DNA from: Pyrinomonadaceae bacterium
GTDB lineage: Bacteria > Acidobacteriota > Blastocatellia > Pyrinomonadales > Pyrinomonadaceae
DNA length: 33,406 nt
Assembly: GCA_014379075.1 (NCBI GenBank)
Contig: JACMMN010000138.1
Coordinates: 1 to 33,406 of the forward strand
Direction of reading: 5' to 3'
Shown here: one piece after another, positions 25,174 to 32,974 of the stretch
Layout of the letters: every line of letters begins with the position of its first letter
How positions within the stretch are numbered: position 1 is the first letter of the stretch
Translations under genes and position numbers: made by a program
Notes under the pieces: generated by a model
The model's input: the letters and a program-made list of their open reading frames with translations, nothing else
Told to the model about the DNA's origin: nothing
Database searches by the model: none

Positions 25174-26310
25174 ATGAAGATTAAAATGGGCCTTGTTTTT
25201 GGCGGACGGTCAGGTGAGCACGAGATTTCGATCCGCTCGGCTAAGGCCGTTATCGATCAAATCGACAGAGAAAAGTATAGTGTGGTGCCCATAGCCATTA
25301 ACGATGCAGGCAATTGGCTAAATCCAGAAAAATCGCTTGCATTGCTCCCGGAGGAGACTCAGGGACTTTTATCGGCGGAAATAGCCGGATTTCCAGGCGG
25401 ACCGGCGGGGCTTGTCGGTGATCCTAAATATAAAGGTTTGACGTCACTTGATGCCATAAACGGCGGAGATATATCCTTTGCCTTAGATATCGTGTTCCCG
25501 GTCCTTCACGGAACTTATGGTGAGGATGGCACCATTCAGGGATTATTGGAAATGGCAGGCATTCCGTATATCGGATGCGGCGTTGTCGCTTCCGCATGCG
25601 GGATGGACAAGGTCGTGATGAAGACTCTTTTCCGCGAGGCCGGCCTCCCGATATGTAAACACGCCTGGTTTTTGCGGAGCGAATGGGAAAGCAACACCGA
25701 CGGAGTTGTCAGCCAAGTTGAAGCTGCGATCGGTTATCCATGCTTCGTCAAACCGGCTAATCTTGGATCGTCCGTAGGAGTTTCTAGAGCTGAGGATGCT
25801 GATGCTTTGAGGAAATCTATTGGACATGCGGCCGAATTTGATCGAAAAATCATCGTGGAAGAAGCACTAAAGATGCGCGAGATCGAGTGTTCGGTGATTG
25901 GAAATGATGAGCCGACCGCAAGTCTTCCTGGCGAATATCTAATCCGGGACAAAAATAAAACATTTCTCGACTACACCGAAAAATATGCCGGAACCGGAAA
26001 TAATGAATTCGTCGTGCCAGCACCTGTTTCCGAAGAATTGTCCGCAAAAATACAGCAAATGGCGATCGGTGCCTTTAAGGCGATCGACGGTTCGGGACTG
26101 GCGAGAGTCGATTTCTTTTTACGAAGTGATACCGGAACACTGTTGGTAAATGAGATCAATACGATGCCCGGATTGACCGATGCTTCTGGATTTCCAAAAA
26201 TGTGGGCAGGAAGCGGCCTGAATTTTTCTCAGGTGATAGATTCTTTAGTAGACTTGGCGTTCGATCGTCATAGGGATAAATCGCGAAATAAAACTTCGCT
26301 GGAAATTTAA
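25174..26310 (+). CDS. ddl: D-alanine--D-alanine ligase
   Basis: A 378-residue ATP-grasp ligase that makes the D-Ala-D-Ala end of peptidoglycan precursors. Diagnostic motifs are FGGRSGEHEISIRSA (10-24), VFPVLHGTYGEDGTIQG, PYIGCGVVASACGMDK, FVKPANLGSSVGV, the ATP-binding EEAL and the C-terminal NEINTMPGLT. The Tyr in the omega-loop region (EYLIRDKNKTFLDYTEKY) is kept, as in D-Ala-specific enzymes instead of D-lactate ones. It has its own short upstream region and converges with the VWA gene. Confidence 0.95.
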   Translation: MKIKMGLVFGGRSGEHEISIRSAKAVIDQIDREKYSVVPIAINDAGNWLNPEKSLALLPEETQGLLSAEIAGFPGGPAGLVGDPKYKGLTSLDAINGGDISFALDIVFPVLHGTYGEDGTIQGLLEMAGIPYIGCGVVASACGMDKVVMKTLFREAGLPICKHAWFLRSEWESNTDGVVSQVEAAIGYPCFVKPANLGSSVGVSRAEDADALRKSIGHAAEFDRKIIVEEALKMREIECSVIGNDEPTASLPGEYLIRDKNKTFLDYTEKYAGTGNNEFVVPAPVSEELSAKIQQMAIGAFKAIDGSGLARVDFFLRSDTGTLLVNEINTMPGLTDASGFPKMWAGSGLNFSQVIDSLVDLAFDRHRDKSRNKTSLEI

Positions 26311-26356
26311 GCCTACAATTCCGTACATAATTTCCCCGCAAGACATCCAAAGATGA

Positions 26357-27259
26357 CTATTTGATTTTTTCCGCATGATAACCTTTACGGCTTCTGATGG
26401 TGAGATTGGGACGGGCGACTCGTAATTCAATAGCTCGCCATTTTCCGTCTTTACGAATGTTTGCCGGTTGATAACCCAGCGTGTATTGAACACCGAGCTC
26501 ACCCACGATGTTCGCGAAAGCGGCACGCATAGCGGCTCCGCCAGGTGTTGAAACGAAAACACCGCCTGTCTTCTCCGCGAAATTCTTCAGAACTCCTTGA
26601 TTCGTAGATGTTTGCGAAGCAGTAGTATTTATCGCCGACATATCGACCGTGTAAATCAAAGCATTTGCTGCCAAGGCGGCTTTTAGCGCCTTGTCTGCCG
26701 ACCGGCGGCTCATTGTATCCTGCCCGTCAGAAAGAACTATGATCGCCCGTCTTTTTTCCGGCCGCTTACCCAGTTCTTCGGCAGCCTGGAAGATGGCATC
26801 ATTTAATGTTGTCATTCCGTCGGCCTTTAAATCGAATATCTGTTCACTGACATCGCGGCTATTCGAAAACGGCTGCACAAGATGCACTTTCGAATCGAAT
26901 CGATAGATAGCCGCCGTGTCGTTTGCCCGCAATCCGTCGAGAAATCTTATCGCGGCAGCACGGGCCATACTTACCCGTTCTTCCATGCTTCCTGAGGTGT
27001 CTATTAAAAGGACGGCTGCGAATGGTGTTTCTTCAGTAGTAAATACGCTTATTTCCTGCTCGGTCCCGTCCTCGAATATCTTGAAATGTTTTTGAGCCAA
27101 CCCCGATACGTGTTTTCCGGCACCGTCGGAAATTGTTGCGTTTAAGACCACGAGCGAAGAATTGACGCTTATCACTTCATCGTCATCCTGCGAAAACAGG
27201 AATGCCGTTTGAGCGAAAAAGAGAAAGGCGAATAAAGTTATTCGTAATGCGAGAACCAT
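26357..27259 (-). CDS. Exported VWA-domain protein of the acidobacterial VWFA-related type
   Basis: A 300-residue protein with a signal peptide (about 1-23). A short beta domain (about 28-75, VNSSLVVLNATISDGAGKHV and KIFEDGTEQEISVF) precedes a VWA domain with an intact metal-ion-dependent adhesion site: DTSGSM (87-92), the Thr in MTTLND and the Asp in LSDGQD. The C-terminal YTLGYQP and RKGYHA stretches are hallmarks of the 'VWFA-related Acidobacterial domain' family (TIGR03436), known mainly from Acidobacteriota and often present in many copies. Role unknown; extracytoplasmic protein binding is likely. It is the last gene of a three-gene minus-strand group. Confidence 0.9.
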   Translation of the reverse strand: MVLALRITLFAFLFFAQTAFLFSQDDDEVISVNSSLVVLNATISDGAGKHVSGLAQKHFKIFEDGTEQEISVFTTEETPFAAVLLIDTSGSMEERVSMARAAAIRFLDGLRANDTAAIYRFDSKVHLVQPFSNSRDVSEQIFDLKADGMTTLNDAIFQAAEELGKRPEKRRAIIVLSDGQDTMSRRSADKALKAALAANALIYTVDMSAINTTASQTSTNQGVLKNFAEKTGGVFVSTPGGAAMRAAFANIVGELGVQYTLGYQPANIRKDGKWRAIELRVARPNLTIRSRKGYHAEKIK

Positions 27260-27298
27260 AGACTGAGAGCCCTTAGAAAGGTTTGCCGAAATTAATCC

Positions 27299-27847
27299 TT
27301 ATTGCCTGAGGCGCAGGAAACGCACAAGTTTCAATACCGTATTCGAACTTTGAATGGCAACCACGGAGATGCTGAAACGCGATGTCTTCTTAAGCTCATC
27401 GACCAGTTTAACGGTAGTTGTTTGAAGGTAGGTAAAAGCTTCCTTCAACGTAGAAGGTTTCGACTCCGTAACCGCGGCCAGATCAACGCCTTCGCCATCA
27501 TCATCGCCACCGAGTTCCTTTCGAATCTTAGTGACCAATTTTTCAAGAGCGGCTAATTTCTGCTTATCAGGTTCGGAAATATCCTGGTTTTTCTCAAAAG
27601 CTTCTTCAAGCAGTTTCGACAAAGTGAGAGCATCTTCGCCGCGTTTTAACATTTCCTCGTGGTCTTTTTTTTCTTTCAGTAAACGCTGTTTGGTCAGCAT
27701 TTCAACTACGGTTTTAGTCTCGTGTTCGTTGGACTTTCTCCGATCCGAAGAGGATCGCATAGATGCGTCCGTTTGTCCGAACACGACCGTCCCGGCCGAG
27801 ATAATTATTATCGACAAGAGATATAATTTGAAGAAGTTACCAACCAT
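27299..27847 (-). CDS. Exported helical protein, function unknown
   Basis: A 182-residue protein with an N-terminal hydrophobic segment (about 5-24, ending near FGQ) that reads as a signal peptide. The mature part is charged and strongly helical: about 40-130 (MLTKQRLLKEKKDHEEMLKR and KLAALEKLVTKIRKEL) suggests a coiled coil, with an acidic GGDDDGEG linker near 113-120 and a second helix to the end. No known family is recognised. It lies 39 bases before the VWA gene and 21 bases after the other unknown exported gene, so the three are probably co-transcribed. Confidence 0.7.
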   Translation of the reverse strand: MVGNFFKLYLLSIIIISAGTVVFGQTDASMRSSSDRRKSNEHETKTVVEMLTKQRLLKEKKDHEEMLKRGEDALTLSKLLEEAFEKNQDISEPDKQKLAALEKLVTKIRKELGGDDDGEGVDLAAVTESKPSTLKEAFTYLQTTTVKLVDELKKTSRFSISVVAIQSSNTVLKLVRFLRLRQ

Positions 27848-27868
27848 ACGATCAAATTCTGAATTATT

Positions 27869-28489
27869 TTATTGATCGGTCTTGACGGGGGCATCGAGAG
27901 TGTTGCCGGTAATGCTCTCGACAAGTTTCACAAGGAAATCGTCTTCGGCCAGCCCGGAGCTTCGAACCGTGACCCATTCGGAACCCAAGCCGTTGCCCGA
28001 ACGCCCTTCTACTTTTGCATTTACCGAGACATTATTCTGAATGCCGTCGATCGACTGCACTTCGATAGTTAAAGTGTATTGGGCCCGCGACCAGGCGTTG
28101 TCGGCAAATTCAAGAATGCCGTACCGCCGCAGTTCGTTTTGCGTGGTAACCGGGCCTTTCGCGAAAACAAACGGCTGAGTAATAATTACACCATCCCCTA
28201 ATCGGGACGAAGCTTCGTCGACGGCGATCTTTTTCTCTTTTAGGAGGCTGACTATATTTTCCACCAGGACATCCCGGCGGGCAGTTAACTTATAAGGATT
28301 ATCCAGGCGTTCGCGAACCTGCGTCTTGCCTGCACCCCAGTCGAAAGACCTAGTGGCGTCCGTGCTGCGCGAGGTAACACCTTTGGCTTCATCCTTGATC
28401 GTTTTTGTCTGGGTATCAATCCCTTTTTGGGCATTGAGCAGCGTTGGTAAAAATAGCGTGATGCAGATTGTGAGAAATAGGGTTTTCAT
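27869..28489 (-). CDS. Exported protein of unknown function
   Basis: A 206-residue protein with a clear signal peptide (about 1-20, cleavage near LNAQ). The mature part has a conserved-looking alpha/beta stretch (about 60-200) including NIVSLLKEKKIAV, then beta strands RAQYTLTIEVQSI and NVSVNAKVEGRS, and a final helix DDFLVKLVESITG. No lipobox or known domain is recognised. It is the first gene of the three-gene group with the coiled-coil and VWA proteins, and has a plausible promoter in front of it. Confidence 0.72.
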   Translation of the reverse strand: MKTLFLTICITLFLPTLLNAQKGIDTQTKTIKDEAKGVTSRSTDATRSFDWGAGKTQVRERLDNPYKLTARRDVLVENIVSLLKEKKIAVDEASSRLGDGVIITQPFVFAKGPVTTQNELRRYGILEFADNAWSRAQYTLTIEVQSIDGIQNNVSVNAKVEGRSGNGLGSEWVTVRSSGLAEDDFLVKLVESITGNTLDAPVKTDQ

Positions 28490-28528
28490 ATAGCCGATGC
28501 GAATCTAATAAAAAACATTTATACAGAA

Positions 28529-28557
28529 AATATAACGCAAAACGCAGGATTACGAAA
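28529..28557 (-). promoter_or_regulatory. Candidate promoter for the exported-protein operon
   Basis: On the minus strand TTTCGT (28557-28552) and TATATT (28534-28529) are separated by 17 bases, about 40 bases before the ATG at 28489. Both boxes match the consensus only moderately, but the spacing is ideal. Confidence 0.45.
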
Positions 28558-28600
28558 GTTTTGATGAATTAAAAATCTTAATGGTTGTCGAACGCGGCCT

Positions 28601-29362
28601 TTATTTATTTGCTTTACCAGAACGCTGGATCTCCCATAGGATGAGATGCTTCAGGAAAGCATGGTGGGCGGCGAAATATGCAATGCAGAAGCCCGGAAAG
28701 CCATCTAGAAAACCGGCCTTTAGTATGTAAGTCTGGACGAAGGCGAGCCAGCCTGAAACTATGATCTTGCCGATCGATGTCCTTCTGCCGTTAGCATACA
28801 TTTGCCGAGCCGCAAGCGGGGCATATCGTTCGCCTATCATGCGGTGATGGTGGACGGCATTTTCGACGCTCCGATGAATGATATCGCCGTTTAATCTGCT
28901 GATTCGCGAGCCGTCCGACATCTGAACGGATTCGTGTATGAGGACGTCCTTCCACCTTCCTTTTCGTCGGTCGAACAGCCGCAATTGCCAGTCGGGATAC
29001 CAGCCGCCGTGGCGGATCGGGCGATCCATATATATGGAAAGCCTCGGGATCTTATATCCATCCGCTGGATCGTCATCCAAAGCGAGGATTTCGGCCCGGA
29101 GTTCCTGGGAAACGATCTCGTCCGCATCCAGGCTCAGGACCCAATCATTTTCGACTTGTTCGACGGCAAATTGCTTTTGGTCGGAAAACCCGAGCCATTC
29201 TTGTATCAGCACCTTTGCACCCAAGCTTTCCGCTATTTCCCGGGTGCGGTCCGTGCTTTCGGAATCGACGACGATTATCTCGTCCGCCCAGGCAACGGAT
29301 TCGATCGCAGAGCCGATCTTATCCTCTTCATTTTTTGCAATTATTATTGCGGAAATTTTCAT
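28601..29362 (-). CDS. WaaE/KdtX-like family 2 glycosyltransferase
   Basis: A 253-residue GT-A fold glycosyltransferase. It begins KISAIIIAKNEEDKIG, with ADEIIVVDSESTD (26-38) for nucleotide-sugar binding, the catalytic/metal motif DADE (79-82), then WQLRLFDRRKG and HESV motifs characteristic of the LPS-core glucosyltransferase WaaE/KdtX group. The C-terminal part (about 205-245) contains hydrophobic helices that may attach it to the inner membrane. It probably adds a hexose to LPS core or a surface glycan. The acceptor is unknown. It stands alone between the TolC-like gene and the exported-protein operon. Confidence 0.9.
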   Translation of the reverse strand: MKISAIIIAKNEEDKIGSAIESVAWADEIIVVDSESTDRTREIAESLGAKVLIQEWLGFSDQKQFAVEQVENDWVLSLDADEIVSQELRAEILALDDDPADGYKIPRLSIYMDRPIRHGGWYPDWQLRLFDRRKGRWKDVLIHESVQMSDGSRISRLNGDIIHRSVENAVHHHRMIGERYAPLAARQMYANGRRTSIGKIIVSGWLAFVQTYILKAGFLDGFPGFCIAYFAAHHAFLKHLILWEIQRSGKANK

Positions 29363-29396
29363 CAGATAATTCTCGCAGGTTTGAAGGAAAACATGA

Positions 29397-29416
29397 AATG
29401 TCGGACTAGCGACATT
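29397..29416. promoter_or_regulatory. Palindrome upstream of the glycosyltransferase gene
   Basis: AATGTCG (29397-29403) and CGACATT (29410-29416) form a perfect 7-bp inverted repeat with a six-base centre, 35 bases ahead of the ATG at 29362. Placement and size fit an operator, but no regulator gene is linked. The rest of the 239-base spacer holds only a second 7-bp stem (29575-29595) without a T-run and no gene. Confidence 0.35.
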
Positions 29417-29601
29417 GAAAGCTTTACTTCAACTATTGCCCGGAAATATCTGACAGAAATGGAGATGACGGCTTGATTGACGGAGATACAGAGGATCTAG
29501 CCGGAAAGCAAACCGCAGCAAATTGTCGAAGATCGACACTTTTGCAGCGGCTAAAATGGTTTGATTGGTTGAGGTTCGACCCATGATTGGTCGAAAGTGT
29601 T

Positions 29602-31404
29602 TTATTTGTCGTCCGTCGGCGATTCGACATCGATGTTGTTCAACTGAAAAGTTGTAGATGTCGCGCGCTGGAGATCGGCGATGGCCTTGTTGTAATCCGT
29701 TTCGGCCCTGATCTCGGCGTTGCGGGCATTCGTTAGAGCGTTTTCCCGCTGGAACAGCAGAAATGTGGTCGATTTACCGGATTCGAACAGCTTTCTTTCG
29801 CCGTCAAGCTGGATCTCTGCATTTTCCCTCGCACGCCGCGATGTCAGGACACGCTGGCGGGCAGTTTCGACGCCTTGGACCGCATTTCGGACCTCAACGA
29901 TGACGACCTGTTCCTGTGCCCGCGTTTGTGTGGCTATCTGATTCTGCGTGACCTGCGCACCGGCGAGATTAGCCTTCGCTGTCCTGTTTCTTAAAGGGAA
30001 CGAGAATGTCACACCGACCGAATAATTGGGAGCGTCGCTGCGGAAAATATTTGCCAGCGAGCGGTTGAATCCGCCAAAGAGAAAACTCGGTTGAGCGGGA
30101 ATTATAATGGTGTCATTTAGAATGGGAGGCAGGCCAACGGCCGGACGGGCCCTTATCTCATTGATGGCATCGAAAAACCGCAAATCTCCTACGGAATTGT
30201 ACAGGTTCGTCTGAAACGCAGAGTTCGTGCCGCCTCTTGCAAGCCCGTCGAGCGAAAACGTCGTAACGAGATCGATCTGCGGTTTCGTCTGATTCTTGAA
30301 ATACGATATATCGACCGCGTTGATGTCGCTCGCGAGTTTCAGGCGGCGAAGTTCATAACGGTTATCCATTGCGTCCTTGACGGCTGCGTCAAGGTTTACA
30401 GGATCCAAAGTGAATGCCGGCTTGTCAGTCGGGACATAGCTTTGCGACCACTCGGCTGAGATCGCATCCCTGAGAAGCAGTTGTTTGAGATTGTTTTCGG
30501 TGATCGAAACCTGTTGGGTCGAGAGAAGCAGTGAGCTTTCGCGATTGGCCAGCTCTGTCGCTACTTCCGCCCGTGCAAGCGGGGCTGAGGCTCCAGCCTT
30601 GATCCGGGCTTCGATCTGTCTCAGGTTCTCCTGAGCGAGATTTACGTTCGCCACTTGATTCTGCTGGTCGCGAAGCGCGAATACGAGGTCCCAGTACGTC
30701 CGCTGTACTTGGGCGATGGTATCGATGGTTTGACGGCGAAAATCAGCGTCCGTTTGTTCGAGCCTGCGCCGGGCGATCTTTATGTTGCGGCGCGTATTAT
30801 CAATGCCGAAATTTCTGAACAGTGGCTGTGTGTACTGGATCCCGGCGCGTGAGGAATAAATGGCGGCCGTACCGGCACTGATCAGCGAACCTGAACTCAC
30901 CTGAGCCTGGGAAAAAGCATTTTCAGTTCGTGTATTGTTGAAAAATACCTGATAATCGCCGCCGCCGGCCTTCAGAAAATGCGTCATGTTCGAGTTTACG
31001 ATGAAATCATTCGTCGCAGCCGAACCGGTCGTTGAATTTCTGGTAAAAGTAGGCGAAACGGAGAAAACCGGATCGTAAAAGCCGAGCAGCGAACGTATCG
31101 AAGTTTCCTGAAAACGGACGTCGTCGCGGGTGATCTCGATACTATTGTTATTCTCGAGGGCCTTGCGGATCGCGTCGTTTACGGTAAGCGGTATCATATT
31201 GCCGACCTGCACGCCCACGCGCGAAAGATCCGGACGGGCCGATACTGCGGCCGGATTTTCTTCTTTCGACGGCTCGTTCGCAACTGCCGCCGGCGAATCG
31301 GGAATATTCTTTGCGACCTGCAGCTCCTGGCCTCCGGCATTACCGGCCAAACCGAGCGCGAATAAAGTAAGAACTAGCAGGAAACTGTAACGGCGAATTT
31401 TCAT
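29602..31404 (-). CDS. TolC family outer membrane efflux/export protein
   Basis: A 600-residue protein with a signal peptide (about 1-26, LLVLTLFALGLAGNAGG). An acidic/Pro-Ala linker (about 30-55) is followed by two OEP repeats (about 65-310 and 330-590) with long helical hairpins, for example LRQIEARIKAGASAPLARAEVATEL and the late TTFLLFQRENALTNARNAEIRAETDYNKA. TolC trimers form the outer-membrane channel of tripartite exporters; no membrane-fusion protein or pump is adjacent, so the partner is unknown. The start is the ATG at 31404, supported by GGAG ten bases upstream; a TTG twelve codons earlier is rejected because it spoils the signal peptide. It is longer than E. coli TolC. Confidence 0.92.
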   Translation of the reverse strand: MKIRRYSFLLVLTLFALGLAGNAGGQELQVAKNIPDSPAAVANEPSKEENPAAVSARPDLSRVGVQVGNMIPLTVNDAIRKALENNNSIEITRDDVRFQETSIRSLLGFYDPVFSVSPTFTRNSTTGSAATNDFIVNSNMTHFLKAGGGDYQVFFNNTRTENAFSQAQVSSGSLISAGTAAIYSSRAGIQYTQPLFRNFGIDNTRRNIKIARRRLEQTDADFRRQTIDTIAQVQRTYWDLVFALRDQQNQVANVNLAQENLRQIEARIKAGASAPLARAEVATELANRESSLLLSTQQVSITENNLKQLLLRDAISAEWSQSYVPTDKPAFTLDPVNLDAAVKDAMDNRYELRRLKLASDINAVDISYFKNQTKPQIDLVTTFSLDGLARGGTNSAFQTNLYNSVGDLRFFDAINEIRARPAVGLPPILNDTIIIPAQPSFLFGGFNRSLANIFRSDAPNYSVGVTFSFPLRNRTAKANLAGAQVTQNQIATQTRAQEQVVIVEVRNAVQGVETARQRVLTSRRARENAEIQLDGERKLFESGKSTTFLLFQRENALTNARNAEIRAETDYNKAIADLQRATSTTFQLNNIDVESPTDDK

Positions 31405-31809
31405 TTTAGGATTGCTCCGGGCTTTTTTGTTTACGCTCAAAACTCAAACCGTTACTACGACTATGAATTTGGGATAGTTTCAACAAATTAGGCACATATC
31501 CATTTTCATTGATGTTTTTCCCGCGTTAATTCGCAGCTGAAGATTGACTCCGGCAATCGCGGCTTCGCCGCTCTATTTTGCGGAAAAGCTGTGCCTTTCC
31601 GACTTGAGTCCACCATTGCCGGCGGCTATGCCGCCTTCTTCGTCCCGGCGGCATAGCCGCGGAGCTTATTGGATCGCTTCTGAAAAGCATAGCTTTTCCG
31701 CAAATAGATGGGCAGAGCCCACAGACCATGAAGCTTTGAAGATTGTCTGGTTTTCGGTTATCTTTAAGGTTTTAACATACACACTTTTTCAGGAGGATAA
31801 TCATAAAAA
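31405..31809. other. Divergent intergenic region between tolC-like gene and gap
   Basis: This 405-base gap has no convincing gene. It must hold the promoters of both flanking genes, but no clear -35/-10 pair is recognised. Its middle (31559-31706) is occupied by a cluster of hairpins forming a REPIN-like element. The small open frames in it are low quality and run through the palindromes. Confidence 0.7.
31559..31706. repeat. REPIN-like cluster of tri-loop hairpins
   Basis: Five short hairpins with three-base loops follow each other: GCGGC-TTC-GCCGC (31559-31571), GGAAAAGC-TGT-GCCTTTCC (31582-31600, one mismatch), GGCGGC-TAT-GCCGCC (31621-31635), GCGGC-ATA-GCCGC (near 31648-31660) and GAAAAGC-ATA-GCTTTTC (31682-31698). 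The hairpins from 31574 to 31706 are arranged as two imperfect arms of about 60 bases in inverted orientation, with TGCGGAAAAGCT at one end and AGCTTTTCCGCA at the other. This is the layout of REP doublets (REPINs) or a MITE-like element. Confidence 0.75.
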
Positions 31810-32817
31810 ATGGGTATCAAAGTAGGGATCAATGGATTCGGACGCATCGGGCGCAATGTTTTGCGGACGTGTCTGGGCAGCTCGGACATAGATTTTGTCG
31901 CGGTCAACGATCTGACGGACACAAAAACGCTCGCGCATCTTTTAAAATACGATTCGGTGATGGGAAATCTCGAACAGGAGATTTCCGCCGAAGGCGATTT
32001 TATCAGTGTTAATGGCGATAAATTCCGCGTGTTTTCGCAGAGGGATCCGGCCGCCATCGACTGGAATTCGGTCGGAGCCGAGATCGTGATCGAATCGACG
32101 GGTATCTTTACCAAGGCCGAAGACGCGTCGAAACATCTCGGAGGAAGCGTCAAGAAGGTGATCATTTCCGCTCCGGCGAAGGGCGAAGACGTGACCATCG
32201 TTCTAGGCGTCAACGAAGATATGTACGACGCGGCGAACCATCATATAATTTCGAACGCGTCCTGCACCACCAATTGTCTCGCCCCTGTCGCCAAGGTCAT
32301 TCATGAAAAATTCGGCATTAAGAATGCTTTAATGAATACGATCCACAGCTACACGAACGACCAGAACCTACTCGATCTTCCGCACAAAGACCTCCGCCGC
32401 GCCCGTGCCGCCGCAATGTCTATGATCCCGACCTCGACCGGAGCGGCAAAAGCAGTCGCGCTTGTTATTCCCGAATTGAAAGGGAAGTTTGACGGAATTT
32501 CGGTTCGAGTTCCGACGCCGAATGTCTCGCTCGTCGATGTCGTGATGAATGTTGAAAAGGAAACGTCGACCGAGGAAGTCAACCAAGTCCTGAAAGATGC
32601 CGCAAATGAAGAGATGAAGGGAATTCTCGCGTTTTCCGAAGAGCCGCTGGTATCAATAGATTTCCGCGGAAATTCAAATTCGTCCATCGTCGATGCCGAA
32701 AACACAAAGGTCATCGGCGGAACGTGCATAAAGGTTTTATCGTGGTACGACAACGAATGGGGCTATTCATGCCGCGTGCGCGATCTGGTCAAATTCATCG
32801 CGGCAAAAGGTTTGTAG
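31810..32817 (+). CDS. gap: Glyceraldehyde-3-phosphate dehydrogenase, type I
   Basis: A 335-residue glycolytic enzyme that converts glyceraldehyde-3-phosphate to 1,3-bisphosphoglycerate with NAD. The cofactor loop is GINGFGRIGR (7-16), and the catalytic Cys152 lies in SNASCTTNCLAP. The Tyr/His region (MNTIHSYTNDQNLLD) and the C-terminal WYDNEWGYS motif are intact. Asp at the end of the second strand (AVNDLTD) favours NAD. A Shine-Dalgarno AGGAGG (31791-31796) precedes the ATG at a long spacing of 13 bases. The next gene is pgk, the following enzyme in the pathway. Confidence 0.97.
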   Translation: MGIKVGINGFGRIGRNVLRTCLGSSDIDFVAVNDLTDTKTLAHLLKYDSVMGNLEQEISAEGDFISVNGDKFRVFSQRDPAAIDWNSVGAEIVIESTGIFTKAEDASKHLGGSVKKVIISAPAKGEDVTIVLGVNEDMYDAANHHIISNASCTTNCLAPVAKVIHEKFGIKNALMNTIHSYTNDQNLLDLPHKDLRRARAAAMSMIPTSTGAAKAVALVIPELKGKFDGISVRVPTPNVSLVDVVMNVEKETSTEEVNQVLKDAANEEMKGILAFSEEPLVSIDFRGNSNSSIVDAENTKVIGGTCIKVLSWYDNEWGYSCRVRDLVKFIAAKGL

Positions 32818-32974
32818 GAACGCAGGCACCTTGCCTGCCCGCAAATGGAACGCGGACACCTCTGTCTGCCCGCGGAGTCCGCGTACGCGTTACGTTGCCG
32901 CAAAGTCCTTGTTCGCCAGCGGCTCGTTCACATTGAAGCAACGCTCATTGCAGGCAGGCTGCCTGCGTTCCAGT
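32817..32974. repeat. Palindromic repeat array filling the gap-pgk spacer
   Basis: Two tandem related units starting GGAACGCAGGCACC (32817-32842) and GGAACGCGGACACC (32847-32873) share the frame GGAACGC-G-CACC-TG-CTGCCCGC. A third copy lies inverted at 32951-32971 (ending CTGCGTTCC). Each unit is itself a near palindrome, and a further CGCGGAGTCCGCG palindrome follows unit two. The array begins on the last base of the gap stop codon and ends three bases before the pgk ATG. It looks like a dispersed intergenic repeat family. Confidence 0.8.

Noticed and set aside
28934..29476. A 180-codon plus-strand frame
   Set aside because: Mostly antisense to the well-supported glycosyltransferase and without any family motif.
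29575..29595. Stem TTCGACC / GGTCGAA after the TolC-like gene as a terminator
   Set aside because: No T-run follows on the minus strand, so it does not qualify as an intrinsic terminator.
31559..31706. CRISPR array
   Set aside because: The repeats are short palindromes of different sequence without regular spacers and no cas gene is present.
31544..31825. A 93-codon plus-strand frame before gap
   Set aside because: It runs through the hairpin cluster and over the gap Shine-Dalgarno and start; composition is repeat-derived.
32724..32936. A 70-codon plus-strand frame across the end of gap
   Set aside because: It is in another frame of gap and continues into palindromic repeats, so it is not a gene.
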